Positions 41,913-49,206 of a stretch of DNA of 57,698 bases are shown here, in pieces. A program made the translations under genes and the position numbers. How positions within the stretch are numbered: the first letter of the stretch is position 1; each line of letters opens with the position of its first letter. Location: NCBI RefSeq assembly GCF_000429825.1, contig NZ_KE386960.1:34314-92011 (forward strand), read 5' to 3'. This stretch comes from Cohnella thermotolerans DSM 17683 (lineage in GTDB: Bacteria > Bacillota > Bacilli > Paenibacillales > Paenibacillaceae). The notes under the pieces were generated by a model. The model did no database searches and was not told the DNA's origin. It was given only the letters and a program-made list of their open reading frames with translations.

Positions 41913-42161
41913 TTAGGCTTGCAATTCGGCTACGGCGCGCGTCAGCTGCGCTTGGTTGAAGCCGAGAATTTTGACGTCTCCGATGACGGTGACCGGAACG
42001 GAGCGCATGCCGGAATTCCACAGCTCCTCGGCGAATTTCTCGTCGGCGTCGATGTTGCGCTCTTCATAGGCGACGCCTTGATCGGCGAGGAAAGCTTTCA
42101 CTTGCTTGCAATAATTGCAATGCGTGCTGGTGTACACGATGACGGGCCCGGCTTGGGACAT
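41913..42161 (-). CDS. Glutaredoxin-like thiol protein
   Basis: An 82-residue thioredoxin-fold protein with the active site Cys15-Asn-Tyr-Cys18 (STHCNYCKQ), the cis-Pro segment RSVPVTVIGD and ILGFNQAQL. Such proteins (NrdH/YtnI-like or bacilliredoxin-type partners) take electrons from thioredoxin reductase. Placement between trxB and the peroxiredoxin gene argues that it is the go-between. AAAGGAGG lies upstream; 28 bp separate it from trxB. Confidence 0.88.
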   Translation of the reverse strand: MSQAGPVIVYTSTHCNYCKQVKAFLADQGVAYEERNIDADEKFAEELWNSGMRSVPVTVIGDVKILGFNQAQLTRAVAELQA

Positions 42162-42189
42162 CGTTGTGGCCTCCTTTATCGTTGTTCAA

Positions 42190-43137
42190 TTAAACCGTTA
42201 CTTCCGACTTGGAAGCTTCCGCCGCTTCCAGGAACCGCTCGCAGTCCAGCGCGGCCATGCAGCCCGTTCCGGCGGCGCTGATCGCCTGGCGGTAACGGCT
42301 GTCCTGAACGTCGCCGCAAGCGAACACGCCGGGAACGTTCGTCTCGGTCGTGCCGGGCTTGACGACCAGATAGCCGTGGGAATCGGTCGTCAATTGGCCG
42401 TTCAAGAACTTCGTGTTCGGCGTATGGCCGATGGCCACGAACACGCCTTGCGCTTCGACGAGCTCTTCTTCGCCGGTTTCGTTGTTCCGCACTTTCAGGC
42501 CTTTCACGCCGGCTTCGTCCGCGACCACTTCAAGCGGCGTGCGGTTCAGCGCCCAGCTGATCTTGGCGTTGCTGCGCGCTCTCTCCTGCATGATCTTGGA
42601 GGCGCGAAGCTCATTGCGCCGGTTGACGAGCACGACTTCCGACGCGAACCGGGTCAGGAAGCTTGCTTCCTCCATCGCGGAGTCCCCGCCTCCGACGACA
42701 ATGATCTTTTTGCCGCGGAAGAAGAACCCGTCGCAGGTCGCGCAAGTGCTGACGCCGCGTCCGACGTTCTCTTTCTCCCCGGGGATGCCCAGATATTTGG
42801 CCGACGCTCCGGTCGAGAAGATGAGCGACTCCGCCTGCAGCTCGCCTAGGCCTTCCACTTGCAACGTGAACGGGCGCTTGGACAGGTCGACCTCGTTCAC
42901 CCATCCGGTCTTGAATTCGGCTCCGAACCGTTCGGCTTGCTTGCGCATATTGGCCATCAATTCCGGACCGAGAATGCCTTCCGGGAAGCCGGGAAAATTC
43001 TCGACCTCGGTCGTCGTCGTCAATTGCCCGCCCGGTTCCGGACCTTCGATCACGAGCGGATTCAGGTTCGCTCTCGCGAGATAGATGGCCGCCGTCAGCC
43101 CGGCGGGGCCGGTGCCGACGATAATCGTTTTGCGCAT
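42190..43137 (-). CDS. trxB: Thioredoxin reductase
   Basis: A 315-residue flavoprotein. FAD site GTGPAGLTAAIYLARANL at the N-terminus, redox motif CATC (VSTCATCDGFFF), NADPH site GGGDSAMEEASFL and the C-terminal FAD motif GVFACGDVQDSRYRQAISAA. It passes electrons from NADPH to thioredoxin or the glutaredoxin-like protein encoded next. AAAGGAG precedes the ATG at 43137. Its promoter region carries a PerR box and four CTTCAT repeats, so it is the head of a peroxide-regulated operon. Confidence 0.95.
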   Translation of the reverse strand: MRKTIIVGTGPAGLTAAIYLARANLNPLVIEGPEPGGQLTTTTEVENFPGFPEGILGPELMANMRKQAERFGAEFKTGWVNEVDLSKRPFTLQVEGLGELQAESLIFSTGASAKYLGIPGEKENVGRGVSTCATCDGFFFRGKKIIVVGGGDSAMEEASFLTRFASEVVLVNRRNELRASKIMQERARSNAKISWALNRTPLEVVADEAGVKGLKVRNNETGEEELVEAQGVFVAIGHTPNTKFLNGQLTTDSHGYLVVKPGTTETNVPGVFACGDVQDSRYRQAISAAGTGCMAALDCERFLEAAEASKSEVTV

Positions 43138-43157
43138 CTTCCGTCACTCCTTTTTTA

Positions 43158-43179
43158 TATTTAGATTTAGTTTAAATCC
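43158..43179 (-). promoter_or_regulatory. PerR-type box upstream of trxB
   Basis: Contains TTAGATTTAGTTTAA (43161-43175), a 7-1-7 Fur-family dyad. The same 15-mer, with changes at two positions only, is found before perR and dps. It lies 21 bp upstream of the trxB start. A possible -10 (TATGAT, about 43192-43187) is just upstream of the box, so bound PerR would block the promoter start region. Confidence 0.75.
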
Positions 43180-43219
43180 TTGCGACAAAAAAATCATACC
43201 ATCGATGCAGCCCGGCTGC

Positions 43220-43258
43220 ATGAAGGTATGATGAAGGGTTCGTGAAGATTTCATGAAG
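43220..43258 (-). promoter_or_regulatory. Four CTTCAT direct repeats upstream of trxB
   Basis: Read toward trxB: CTTCAT (43258-43253), CTTCAC (43247-43242), CTTCAT (43236-43231), CTTCAT (43225-43220), each separated by exactly 5 bp (period 11). OmpR/PhoB-family regulators bind such same-face direct repeats. An identical arrangement precedes dps. Confidence 0.75.
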
Positions 43259-43262
43259 CGGA

Positions 43263-43982
43263 TCATTCCGCAATCCGGTAACCGACGCCGCGAACGGTCG
43301 CGATGTAGGACGGGTTTTTCGGATCGTCCCCGAGCTTCTGCCGAAGGCTCTTGATATGGACGTCGATCGAATTACTGCCTCCGAAATACGAATCGCCCCA
43401 TATTGCTTCCATAATGGCCTGGCGCGTCAGGACGCCTTCGGACGTTAGAAGCACGAGCAGCAAATCGTACTCGGTCTTGGTCAGATCGACTCTGGCCCCG
43501 CCTTTGAACACCAGCATCCGCTTGACGTCGATCTCGATATCCTTCAGCCGCAAGCGTTCGGCGCTCTCCGGCGCGGAGGGCTTGCTCTGGCCGGCCAGCT
43601 CTTCGATCTTGGCGACGGCCTCTTCGAGACCGGAGGGCCAGACGAGCGTATGGCCGTCAGCCGGAATGGCCGTCGTCTTGTCGCCGACAAGATACAGAAA
43701 CTCCGACGTCGCGCTCGCTTCGAAGGGAAGCCGATCCTCCGTCCCCCAAGTTTGGTCGACAATAATGAGGTCGTTCTGAAGCAGCGGAAGAATCGGCTCC
43801 TTCGCATGGTGGAACATGAGCACGTCGTAGCAGCGCGCCATCAGTTCGGACACCAGCTGCTGGAGCTGCGCCGGGAACGGACTGATGACGACGATCCGGC
43901 GCGTCGTATCGCAGAAAGCCCCTTCCATGAACGGCGTCGCAGCCCCGTTTATTGCACGGCTTTGTTGTTCGACGTTCTGCAT
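43263..43982 (-). CDS. Orphan OmpR-type regulator with degenerate receiver
   Basis: A 239-residue protein. The C-terminal about 95 residues are a clear OmpR-type winged helix (VDLTKTEYDLLLVLLTSEG, SNSIDVHIKSLRQKLG, VRGVGYRIAE). The N-terminal part looks like a receiver: RRIVVISPFPAQLQQLVSEL lacks the acidic pair that binds Mg, while NDLIIVDQTW keeps an Asp at the phosphorylation place. No kinase gene is adjacent. The start at 43982 follows AAGGAG and overlaps the perR 3' end by 34 bp, so the two are translationally coupled. It may respond to something other than phosphorylation. Confidence 0.82.
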   Translation of the reverse strand: MQNVEQQSRAINGAATPFMEGAFCDTTRRIVVISPFPAQLQQLVSELMARCYDVLMFHHAKEPILPLLQNDLIIVDQTWGTEDRLPFEASATSEFLYLVGDKTTAIPADGHTLVWPSGLEEAVAKIEELAGQSKPSAPESAERLRLKDIEIDVKRMLVFKGGARVDLTKTEYDLLLVLLTSEGVLTRQAIMEAIWGDSYFGGSNSIDVHIKSLRQKLGDDPKNPSYIATVRGVGYRIAE

Positions 43983-44353
43983 TCGGCGCACACTCCTTTG
44001 AACAGCAGTTGCTCCTCCGTAATGGAGTAGCCCGTCTCGGCTTCGATCTGCCGCAGCCAGTCCTTCGGAATCTCCGTCATCACTTCGTCGACGCGCCCGC
44101 ACGAGGTGCAGACGATATGCTGATGATCCTCCATCCGCGCATCGTAGCGGCTGGCGTCTCCTTCCAGCTTCAGCTCGCGAATGAGGCCCTGATCGGTCAA
44201 GTAGCGAAGCGAATTGTACACGGTCGCATAGGCCACCGTCTGCCCCTGAAGCTTCAGCCGGTCGATAATATCCGACGCAGTCGGATGATCGCTGGCTTCG
44301 CTGACGATATCGAGAATGAGCTTCCGCTGCGCCGTAAGTCCGATGCGAGACAT
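43949..44353 (-). CDS. perR: Peroxide-sensing Fur-family repressor PerR
   Basis: A 134-residue Fur-family protein with all PerR regulatory ligands: His23 (DHPTASDI), Asp71 (SRYDAR), His77 and His79 (EDHQHIVC), and Asp89 (GRVDEV); Asp at this last place is the usual mark of PerR against Fur. Structural zinc is held by Cys82/Cys85 and Cys122/Cys125. Metal-catalysed oxidation of the His residues by peroxide releases it from DNA. GGGAGGGG precedes the ATG at 44353. A PerR box lies 18 bp upstream, so it is probably autoregulated. Confidence 0.92.
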   Translation of the reverse strand: MSRIGLTAQRKLILDIVSEASDHPTASDIIDRLKLQGQTVAYATVYNSLRYLTDQGLIRELKLEGDASRYDARMEDHQHIVCTSCGRVDEVMTEIPKDWLRQIEAETGYSITEEQLLFKGVCAECRTSNNKAVQ

Positions 44354-44370
44354 GAGGCTCCCCTCCCTTT

Positions 44371-44396
44371 ATTTAGACTTAGTTTAAATTTAGATC
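44371..44396 (-). promoter_or_regulatory. PerR-type box upstream of perR
   Basis: Contains TTAGACTTAGTTTAA (44373-44387), in which 6 of 7 half-site positions are symmetric, plus a further half TTTAGATC. No CTTCAT repeats are present here, unlike trxB and dps. Confidence 0.75.
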
Positions 44397-44429
44397 TTGC
44401 AAGGCGGATTGTCAAGGAGGGGAAAAAAT

Positions 44430-45710
44430 TTATATCAGATAGCGCAAATAGACGTAAACGCTGGAAATGACAATCGACAGCAGCATTAGCGGAAAACCGA
44501 ACTTCAAAAAACGAATGAAGGAGATCGGGTAGCCTTCCTTGCCTGCGAGCCCTGCGACGATGAGGTTCGCGCTGGCGCCGATGAGCGCGCCGTTCCCGCC
44601 GAGACAAGCGCCGAGCGCCAGGCTCCACCAGAGCGGCTCGAGGTCGCCGAAGCCGAGCGCCCCGATCTCCTGAATCATCGGGATCATCGTGGCGACGAAC
44701 GGAATGTTGTCGAGAAAAGCGGAGGCGATGGCGCTCAACCACAAAATGAGCATCGACGTCGCGAACGGGTCGCCCCCCGTCCAATCGATCGCCCGCTTCG
44801 CCAGGTCGGCGATGACGCCCGTCTCGACCAGGCCGGAGACGAGAACGAACAAGCCGACGAAGAAGAAGATCGTCGACCATTCCACCTTGGCGAGCGCCCG
44901 CTCCATAGAGTGCTCGCCGGTGAGCAGCAGCAGGAGGAACGCGCCCGCAAGCGCCACCGTGGCCGACTCCAGATGCAGCCATTGGTGAGTGAAGAAGCCC
45001 ACGATCGTCAGCCCCAGCACGACCAGCGATTGAATGAGCAGCTTGCGATTCGTAATGAGCTGCTTCTCGTCCATCTCCATGATGCCGCGGATGTCCTCTT
45101 CCTTCGCGCGCAGCGATTTCCGGAACATCAGCATAAACAGACCGATATAGACGATCATGATGACAAGAACGATCGGCGCCAAATTCGCGAGAAAAGCGTT
45201 GAACGTCAGTTCCTTGACCGCGCTGCCGATCATGATGTTCGGCGGATCGCCGATCAGCGTCGCGGTTCCCCCTACGTTGGACGAGATGACCTGGGTCAAC
45301 AGGAAGGGGATGGGATTCACCTTCAGCTGGCGTGTAATGCTGAACGTGACGGGCACCATAAGAAGAACGGTCGTCACGTTGTCGAGAAAGGCTGAGCCGA
45401 CGGCCGTAATCACCGCAAGCGCAATGAGAATGCGGATCGGCATCCCTTTGGCCTTCTTCGCGGCGGCGATCGCCATGTAGTTGAACAGTCCCGTCTCGGC
45501 CGTAATGCCGACGATGATCATCATGCCGACGAGCAGCCCGAGCGTGTTGAAGTCGATATGGTGCACGGCCGTCTCCTGGTCGACGATGCCGAACCCGACC
45601 ATGAGCGCAGCTCCGATCATGGCGACGGTTGTCCGGTGGATTTTCTCGGAGATGATCAGTCCGTAAATGACAAGAAAAATAACGATCGCCCAAACGGCTT
45701 GTTGCTCCAT
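44430..45710 (-). CDS. ArsB/NhaD-superfamily ion transporter
   Basis: A 426-residue membrane protein with about 11-12 helices in two repeats. Each repeat has the family's FLDN motif: VGSAFLDNVTTVLLMVP and IASAFLDNIPFVATMIP; GGTATLIGDPPNIMIGSA and GNGALIGASANLIVAG are the paired substrate-site motifs. Members exchange sodium for protons, or move arsenite or dicarboxylates. The substrate is not clear, and no ars genes are adjacent. The start at 45710 follows GGAGGAG. Confidence 0.88.
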   Translation of the reverse strand: MEQQAVWAIVIFLVIYGLIISEKIHRTTVAMIGAALMVGFGIVDQETAVHHIDFNTLGLLVGMMIIVGITAETGLFNYMAIAAAKKAKGMPIRILIALAVITAVGSAFLDNVTTVLLMVPVTFSITRQLKVNPIPFLLTQVISSNVGGTATLIGDPPNIMIGSAVKELTFNAFLANLAPIVLVIMIVYIGLFMLMFRKSLRAKEEDIRGIMEMDEKQLITNRKLLIQSLVVLGLTIVGFFTHQWLHLESATVALAGAFLLLLLTGEHSMERALAKVEWSTIFFFVGLFVLVSGLVETGVIADLAKRAIDWTGGDPFATSMLILWLSAIASAFLDNIPFVATMIPMIQEIGALGFGDLEPLWWSLALGACLGGNGALIGASANLIVAGLAGKEGYPISFIRFLKFGFPLMLLSIVISSVYVYLRYLI

Positions 45711-45774
45711 CCTTGGCTCCTCCCCCGAAACTCTTCTATATGTGTGCCCCAAAATACGGCCGGGAACCCGAAAA

Positions 45775-45805
45775 AGACAAAAAGAAGCCTGCGAATGACA
45801 GGCTC
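45775..45805 (-). terminator. Terminator of the radical SAM gene
   Basis: Minus strand GAGCCTG (45805-45799) with CAGGCTTC (45791 downward), then a T tract to 45777. It lies 70 bp beyond the stop at 45875. Confidence 0.7.
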
Positions 45806-45874
45806 CTCCGATCATTGCTTATGAAGTTTTGACGCGCGTCTAGTTCTAGATTTTACACGATTTTCCGCGGGTGA

Positions 45875-46756
45875 TCAAGATGTGCCGAATCGCTGCCGGT
45901 AGCCGCATTTCCGGCACAATTCCTCCACCACTTCGCGCCGGGAAAAACCGTCGTACAGCCGTCTCGCGCGTTCGCCTTCGAGAATTTCGCCGAACGGCTT
46001 GTCGTGGATGTTGCCCAGATTGATGACGCCCTCTCCGTCCAGGCAGCACGGCACGACCGTGCCGTCCACGAGCACGCCCGCCTGGTTGCGGAGCGCATGG
46101 CAAAATCCTTTGCCCTCGTACTCCCGCTCGGTCAGCTTCGGCCATCGGAACTCGTGGTCCTGGTTCAAATAAATGCGCTCCGCAAGCTTCAGGCCTTTGC
46201 CCCTCTCGAATCGCTCTTCAATCTTGTAATCGAGCCCGAATTCCCGCTCGAGAATGCTCAGCACTTCCCGGTTGCGCCGACGCTGCACGTTCGTCGCATT
46301 GTCTTCCGTCAGATTCCACAGACGCAGCGAGATCAGCACGCCGTGCTCCTGCGCGGCTTCTTTGGCGAACGCCAGCACGCCCGTCACATAGCCTTCCTTG
46401 TCCGTCGAGCCTGCATGCCCGTCGAAGCTGTGCAGGCTGAAGTTCATTTGCCTGAGCGCGGGCTTGCCGAGCAGCTTGTGCCGGTTCTTGTGAAGAAGCG
46501 TTCCGTTGGACGTAATATTGACTTTAAAACCCTTCTGCTGGCTGATGTCCAGCAATTGATCGATTTTCGGATGCAGCAGCGGTTCGCCCTTCACATGCAG
46601 GTAGATCGAGTCGGTATACGGCTTGATCTCGTCGAGAATGTGGCTGAAGCGTTCCGGCTGCAGGAACTGCGCCTGGCGCTTCGTCTCGGGACAGAAGCTG
46701 CAAGCCAGGTTGCAGACGCTCGTAATTTCGATGTAAAACTTCTTTAACGCTCTCAT
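45875..46756 (-). CDS. Radical SAM/SPASM domain protein
   Basis: A 293-residue iron-sulfur enzyme. The SAM cluster motif is CNLACSFC near residue 15 (CX3CX2C), followed by a TIM-barrel core (YLHVKGEPLLHPKI, VNITSNGTLL). The C-terminal SPASM-like region has CHALRNQAGVLVDGTVVPCC and CRKCGYR, which can bind a second cluster. It probably modifies a peptide or tRNA-like substrate, but no precursor peptide gene is adjacent. The ATG at 46756 lies behind GGGGG. It is divergent from dps. Confidence 0.88.
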   Translation of the reverse strand: MRALKKFYIEITSVCNLACSFCPETKRQAQFLQPERFSHILDEIKPYTDSIYLHVKGEPLLHPKIDQLLDISQQKGFKVNITSNGTLLHKNRHKLLGKPALRQMNFSLHSFDGHAGSTDKEGYVTGVLAFAKEAAQEHGVLISLRLWNLTEDNATNVQRRRNREVLSILEREFGLDYKIEERFERGKGLKLAERIYLNQDHEFRWPKLTEREYEGKGFCHALRNQAGVLVDGTVVPCCLDGEGVINLGNIHDKPFGEILEGERARRLYDGFSRREVVEELCRKCGYRQRFGTS

Positions 46757-46847
46757 CAACGCGATACCCCCATGGCGGCTAGCCTATCTATTGTAGCAGA
46801 ACCTCACCCGTTTCAATAGAGGAACCCTTGCGTGGGCTTCGTCGGTG

Positions 46848-46886
46848 CTTCATGCAATCTTCATCTTTTCTTCATCAAATCTTCAT
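46848..46886 (+). promoter_or_regulatory. Four CTTCAT direct repeats upstream of dps
   Basis: Perfect CTTCAT at 46848, 46859, 46870 and 46881, a strict 11-bp period. A possible -10 GATAAT lies at 46906-46911, so the last repeat takes the place of the -35 region, as at activator-dependent promoters. Orientation toward the gene and copy number equal those before trxB. Confidence 0.8.
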
Positions 46887-46920
46887 GATCGAATGGCGCA
46901 CGGATGATAATATGTAATCA

Positions 46921-46947
46921 GATTTAGATTAAGTTTAAATTTAAATC
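46921..46947 (+). promoter_or_regulatory. PerR-type box upstream of dps
   Basis: Contains TTAGATTAAGTTTAA (46924-46938) within a larger dyad with outer arms GATTTA and TAAATC (46921-46947). It is 24 bp upstream of the dps start and about 10 bp after the suggested -10. Confidence 0.78.
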
Positions 46948-46970
46948 AAACATTTGGGGAGGAACTGAAA

Positions 46971-47408
46971 ATGAGCGCTATGAAAACCGTACTGAACAAG
47001 CAACTTGCGAATTGGATCGTCATGGAGATGAAGCTTCGCCATTTTCATTGGCATGTCAAAGGGCCGCACTTTTTTACGCTGCACGCGAAGTTTGAAGAGC
47101 TTTACAACGAAGCGGCGGAACATATCGACGTTCTGGCGGAACGCGTTCGCGCGCTCGGCGACGACGCGCTGACGACGCTGTCGGAAGCGTTGAAGCTGGC
47201 TTCCATTCAAGAAGAGGCTGCACCCCGCTCCGCCGAGCAAATGGTCGCCGCCGTCCGGCACGACTTCAGCCTCATGATCGACGAATTGCAGGCGGGCTTG
47301 TCCTACGCCGAATCGATCGGGGACGAAGCGAGCCACGATCTGCTGCTGGACATTCACGCCGGCTTGCAAAAGCACGTCTGGATGCTCGGCGCGTTCCTCG
47401 GCGAATAA
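46971..47408 (+). CDS. dps: Dps/MrgA ferritin-like protein
   Basis: A 145-residue four-helix mini-ferritin. The ferroxidase residues typical of Dps are visible: His in NWIVMEMKLRHFHWHVKGPH, and His, Asp, Glu in FEELYNEAAEHIDVLAERVR. It stores iron, consumes peroxide and protects DNA. GGGGAGGAACTG precedes the ATG. It is classic PerR-regulon content and has a PerR box here, together with an extra set of CTTCAT repeats. Confidence 0.93.
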   Translation: MSAMKTVLNKQLANWIVMEMKLRHFHWHVKGPHFFTLHAKFEELYNEAAEHIDVLAERVRALGDDALTTLSEALKLASIQEEAAPRSAEQMVAAVRHDFSLMIDELQAGLSYAESIGDEASHDLLLDIHAGLQKHVWMLGAFLGE

Positions 47409-47547
47409 GGCCAATTCGGTCGGCGCCAAGGACGATTCCGAACGGATCGGAGAATCCGGGGGATCGCCCTTTTTTTGCGTTCGCCAACGGTTGTCTTCCT
47501 TACGGTCCTTTGGTAAATAGCGGCATTATAGCAAAGGATCCAATCGC

Positions 47548-47591
47548 AAAAAGACCGCCGCGCGACGGGGAACCCGTTCGCGAGGCGGTCT
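47548..47591 (-). terminator. Terminator of the gluconate operon
   Basis: Minus strand AGACCGCC (47591-47584) pairs with GGCGGTCT (47559-47552), with more pairing inside, followed by a T tract to 47548. It lies 15 bp after the gntK stop. Confidence 0.85.
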
Positions 47592-47605
47592 GTGCGGCAA
47601 GCCGA

Positions 47606-49162
47606 TCAAGCTTCGGCGGAGACTTCGTTAAACAGCTTTTGCTGGTATTTCGCAATGCTTGCGTATTCCTCTTCCAGCATCCGCGCCAGGCGGACGAAAA
47701 TCGGCAGCAGCTCCCGGTAGACGGAAGCGGCCGCGGGATTCGGGACGTGCTCGTGCGTCGTACCGACCATCCGGGAGACGCGGGAGAAAGCGTCCGCGTC
47801 GCCGAAGGCGCGCATCCCGAGCACGACGGCGCCGAGGCACGAGCTCTCGAAGCTTTCCGGCACGACGACGCTTTGGTTGAAAATATCGGCCATCATCTGC
47901 CGCCACAGCGGCGACCGGGCGAAGCCGCCCGTCGCCTTGATCTGCGCAGGCACGCCCGTCGTCTCCTGCATCGCCAGCATGACCGTGTACAAGTTATAAA
48001 TGACGCCTTCGAGCACCGCACGGATCATGTGCTCCTTCTGATGGTGAAGCGTAAGGCCGAAGAACGAGCCGCGGGCGTCCGGATTCCAGAGCGGAGCGCG
48101 TTCGCCCGTCAGATAGGGGTGGAAAATCAGGCCGTCGGCCCCCGGCCGCACCCGCTCGGCGATCCGGGTCAGCACGTCGTAAGGGCTGATGCCGAGCCGC
48201 TTGGCGGTCTCGGTCTCCGACGCGGCGAATTCGTCGCGCACCCAGCGGAAGATGACGCCGCCGTTGTTGACGGGACCGCCGACGACCCAATGGTCTTCGG
48301 TCAGGGCGTAGCAGAAGTAGCGCCCCTTCGGGTCGGTCGCCGGCCGGTGCGTGACGGTGCGGATCGCCCCGCTCGTCCCGATCGTCACTGCGACGACGCC
48401 CGGCTGGATGGCGTCAAGCCCCAGGTTCGACAGCACGCCGTCGCTCGCTCCGACGATGAACGGCGTCGAAGGCTTTAGCCCCATCTCGGCGGCATATGCG
48501 GCGTTCAGCCCGTCCAGCCGGTGCGTCGTGGGCACGAGCTCGGACAAGCGGTCGCGGGTCACGCCTGCGATGCGGAGCGCCTCTTCGTCCCAATCGAGCG
48601 ATTGCAAATTCATCATCCCCGTCGCCGAAGCGATTGAATGATCGACGACGTAGCGGCCGAACAGCTTCTCGAGCACGTACTCCTTGATCGACACGAACTT
48701 GGCCGCCCGGGCGAACAAATCCGGGTGCTCGTGGCGAAGCCAGAGCAGCTTCGTGATCGGAGACATCGGATGGATGGGCGTTCCCGTCCGCAAATAGATC
48801 TCGTGGCCGCCCATTTCCCGCTTCAGCCGTTTGGCCCATTCGGCGCTTCGGTTGTCCGCCCACGTGATGCCGTTCATGAGCGGCTTGCCCGCCGCATCCA
48901 CCGGGACGACGCTGTGCATCGCCGAGCTGCAGGAGACGAAGCGCACCTCTTCCGCCGCAACGCCGCCCTTCTCCATCGCTTGCCTGACCGAGCCGACGAC
49001 CGCCGCCAGAATCTCGTCCGGGTTCTGTTCGGCAATTTGCGGCGTCGGGGTGTAGAGCGGATATTCGACGTTGCCGACGGAAGCGACGCTTCCGTCTTCA
49101 CGGAACAGCACCGCCTTCGTGCTCGTCGTCCCGATGTCGATGCCTATCATGTAAGTATGCAT
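47606..49162 (-). CDS. gntK: Gluconokinase (FGGY family)
   Basis: A 518-residue sugar kinase. The N-terminal ATPase motif GIDIGTTSTKAVLFREDG, the substrate region MHSVVPVDAAGKPLMNGITW, ITWADNRS, and the FGGY-family signatures in the C-terminal half (TGERAPLWNPDARGSFFGL, KATGGFARSPLWRQMMADI) are present. Length and the neighbouring gntP and gntR point to gluconate phosphorylation, feeding the pentose phosphate pathway. No gntZ (6-phosphogluconate dehydrogenase) follows. The ribosome site before 49162 is weak. Confidence 0.9.
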   Translation of the reverse strand: MHTYMIGIDIGTTSTKAVLFREDGSVASVGNVEYPLYTPTPQIAEQNPDEILAAVVGSVRQAMEKGGVAAEEVRFVSCSSAMHSVVPVDAAGKPLMNGITWADNRSAEWAKRLKREMGGHEIYLRTGTPIHPMSPITKLLWLRHEHPDLFARAAKFVSIKEYVLEKLFGRYVVDHSIASATGMMNLQSLDWDEEALRIAGVTRDRLSELVPTTHRLDGLNAAYAAEMGLKPSTPFIVGASDGVLSNLGLDAIQPGVVAVTIGTSGAIRTVTHRPATDPKGRYFCYALTEDHWVVGGPVNNGGVIFRWVRDEFAASETETAKRLGISPYDVLTRIAERVRPGADGLIFHPYLTGERAPLWNPDARGSFFGLTLHHQKEHMIRAVLEGVIYNLYTVMLAMQETTGVPAQIKATGGFARSPLWRQMMADIFNQSVVVPESFESSCLGAVVLGMRAFGDADAFSRVSRMVGTTHEHVPNPAAASVYRELLPIFVRLARMLEEEYASIAKYQQKLFNEVSAEA

Positions 49163-49206
49163 GTTTTAATCAAAGCCTTTCGTCGCATGGTTTCTTTCTC
49201 TCCATT

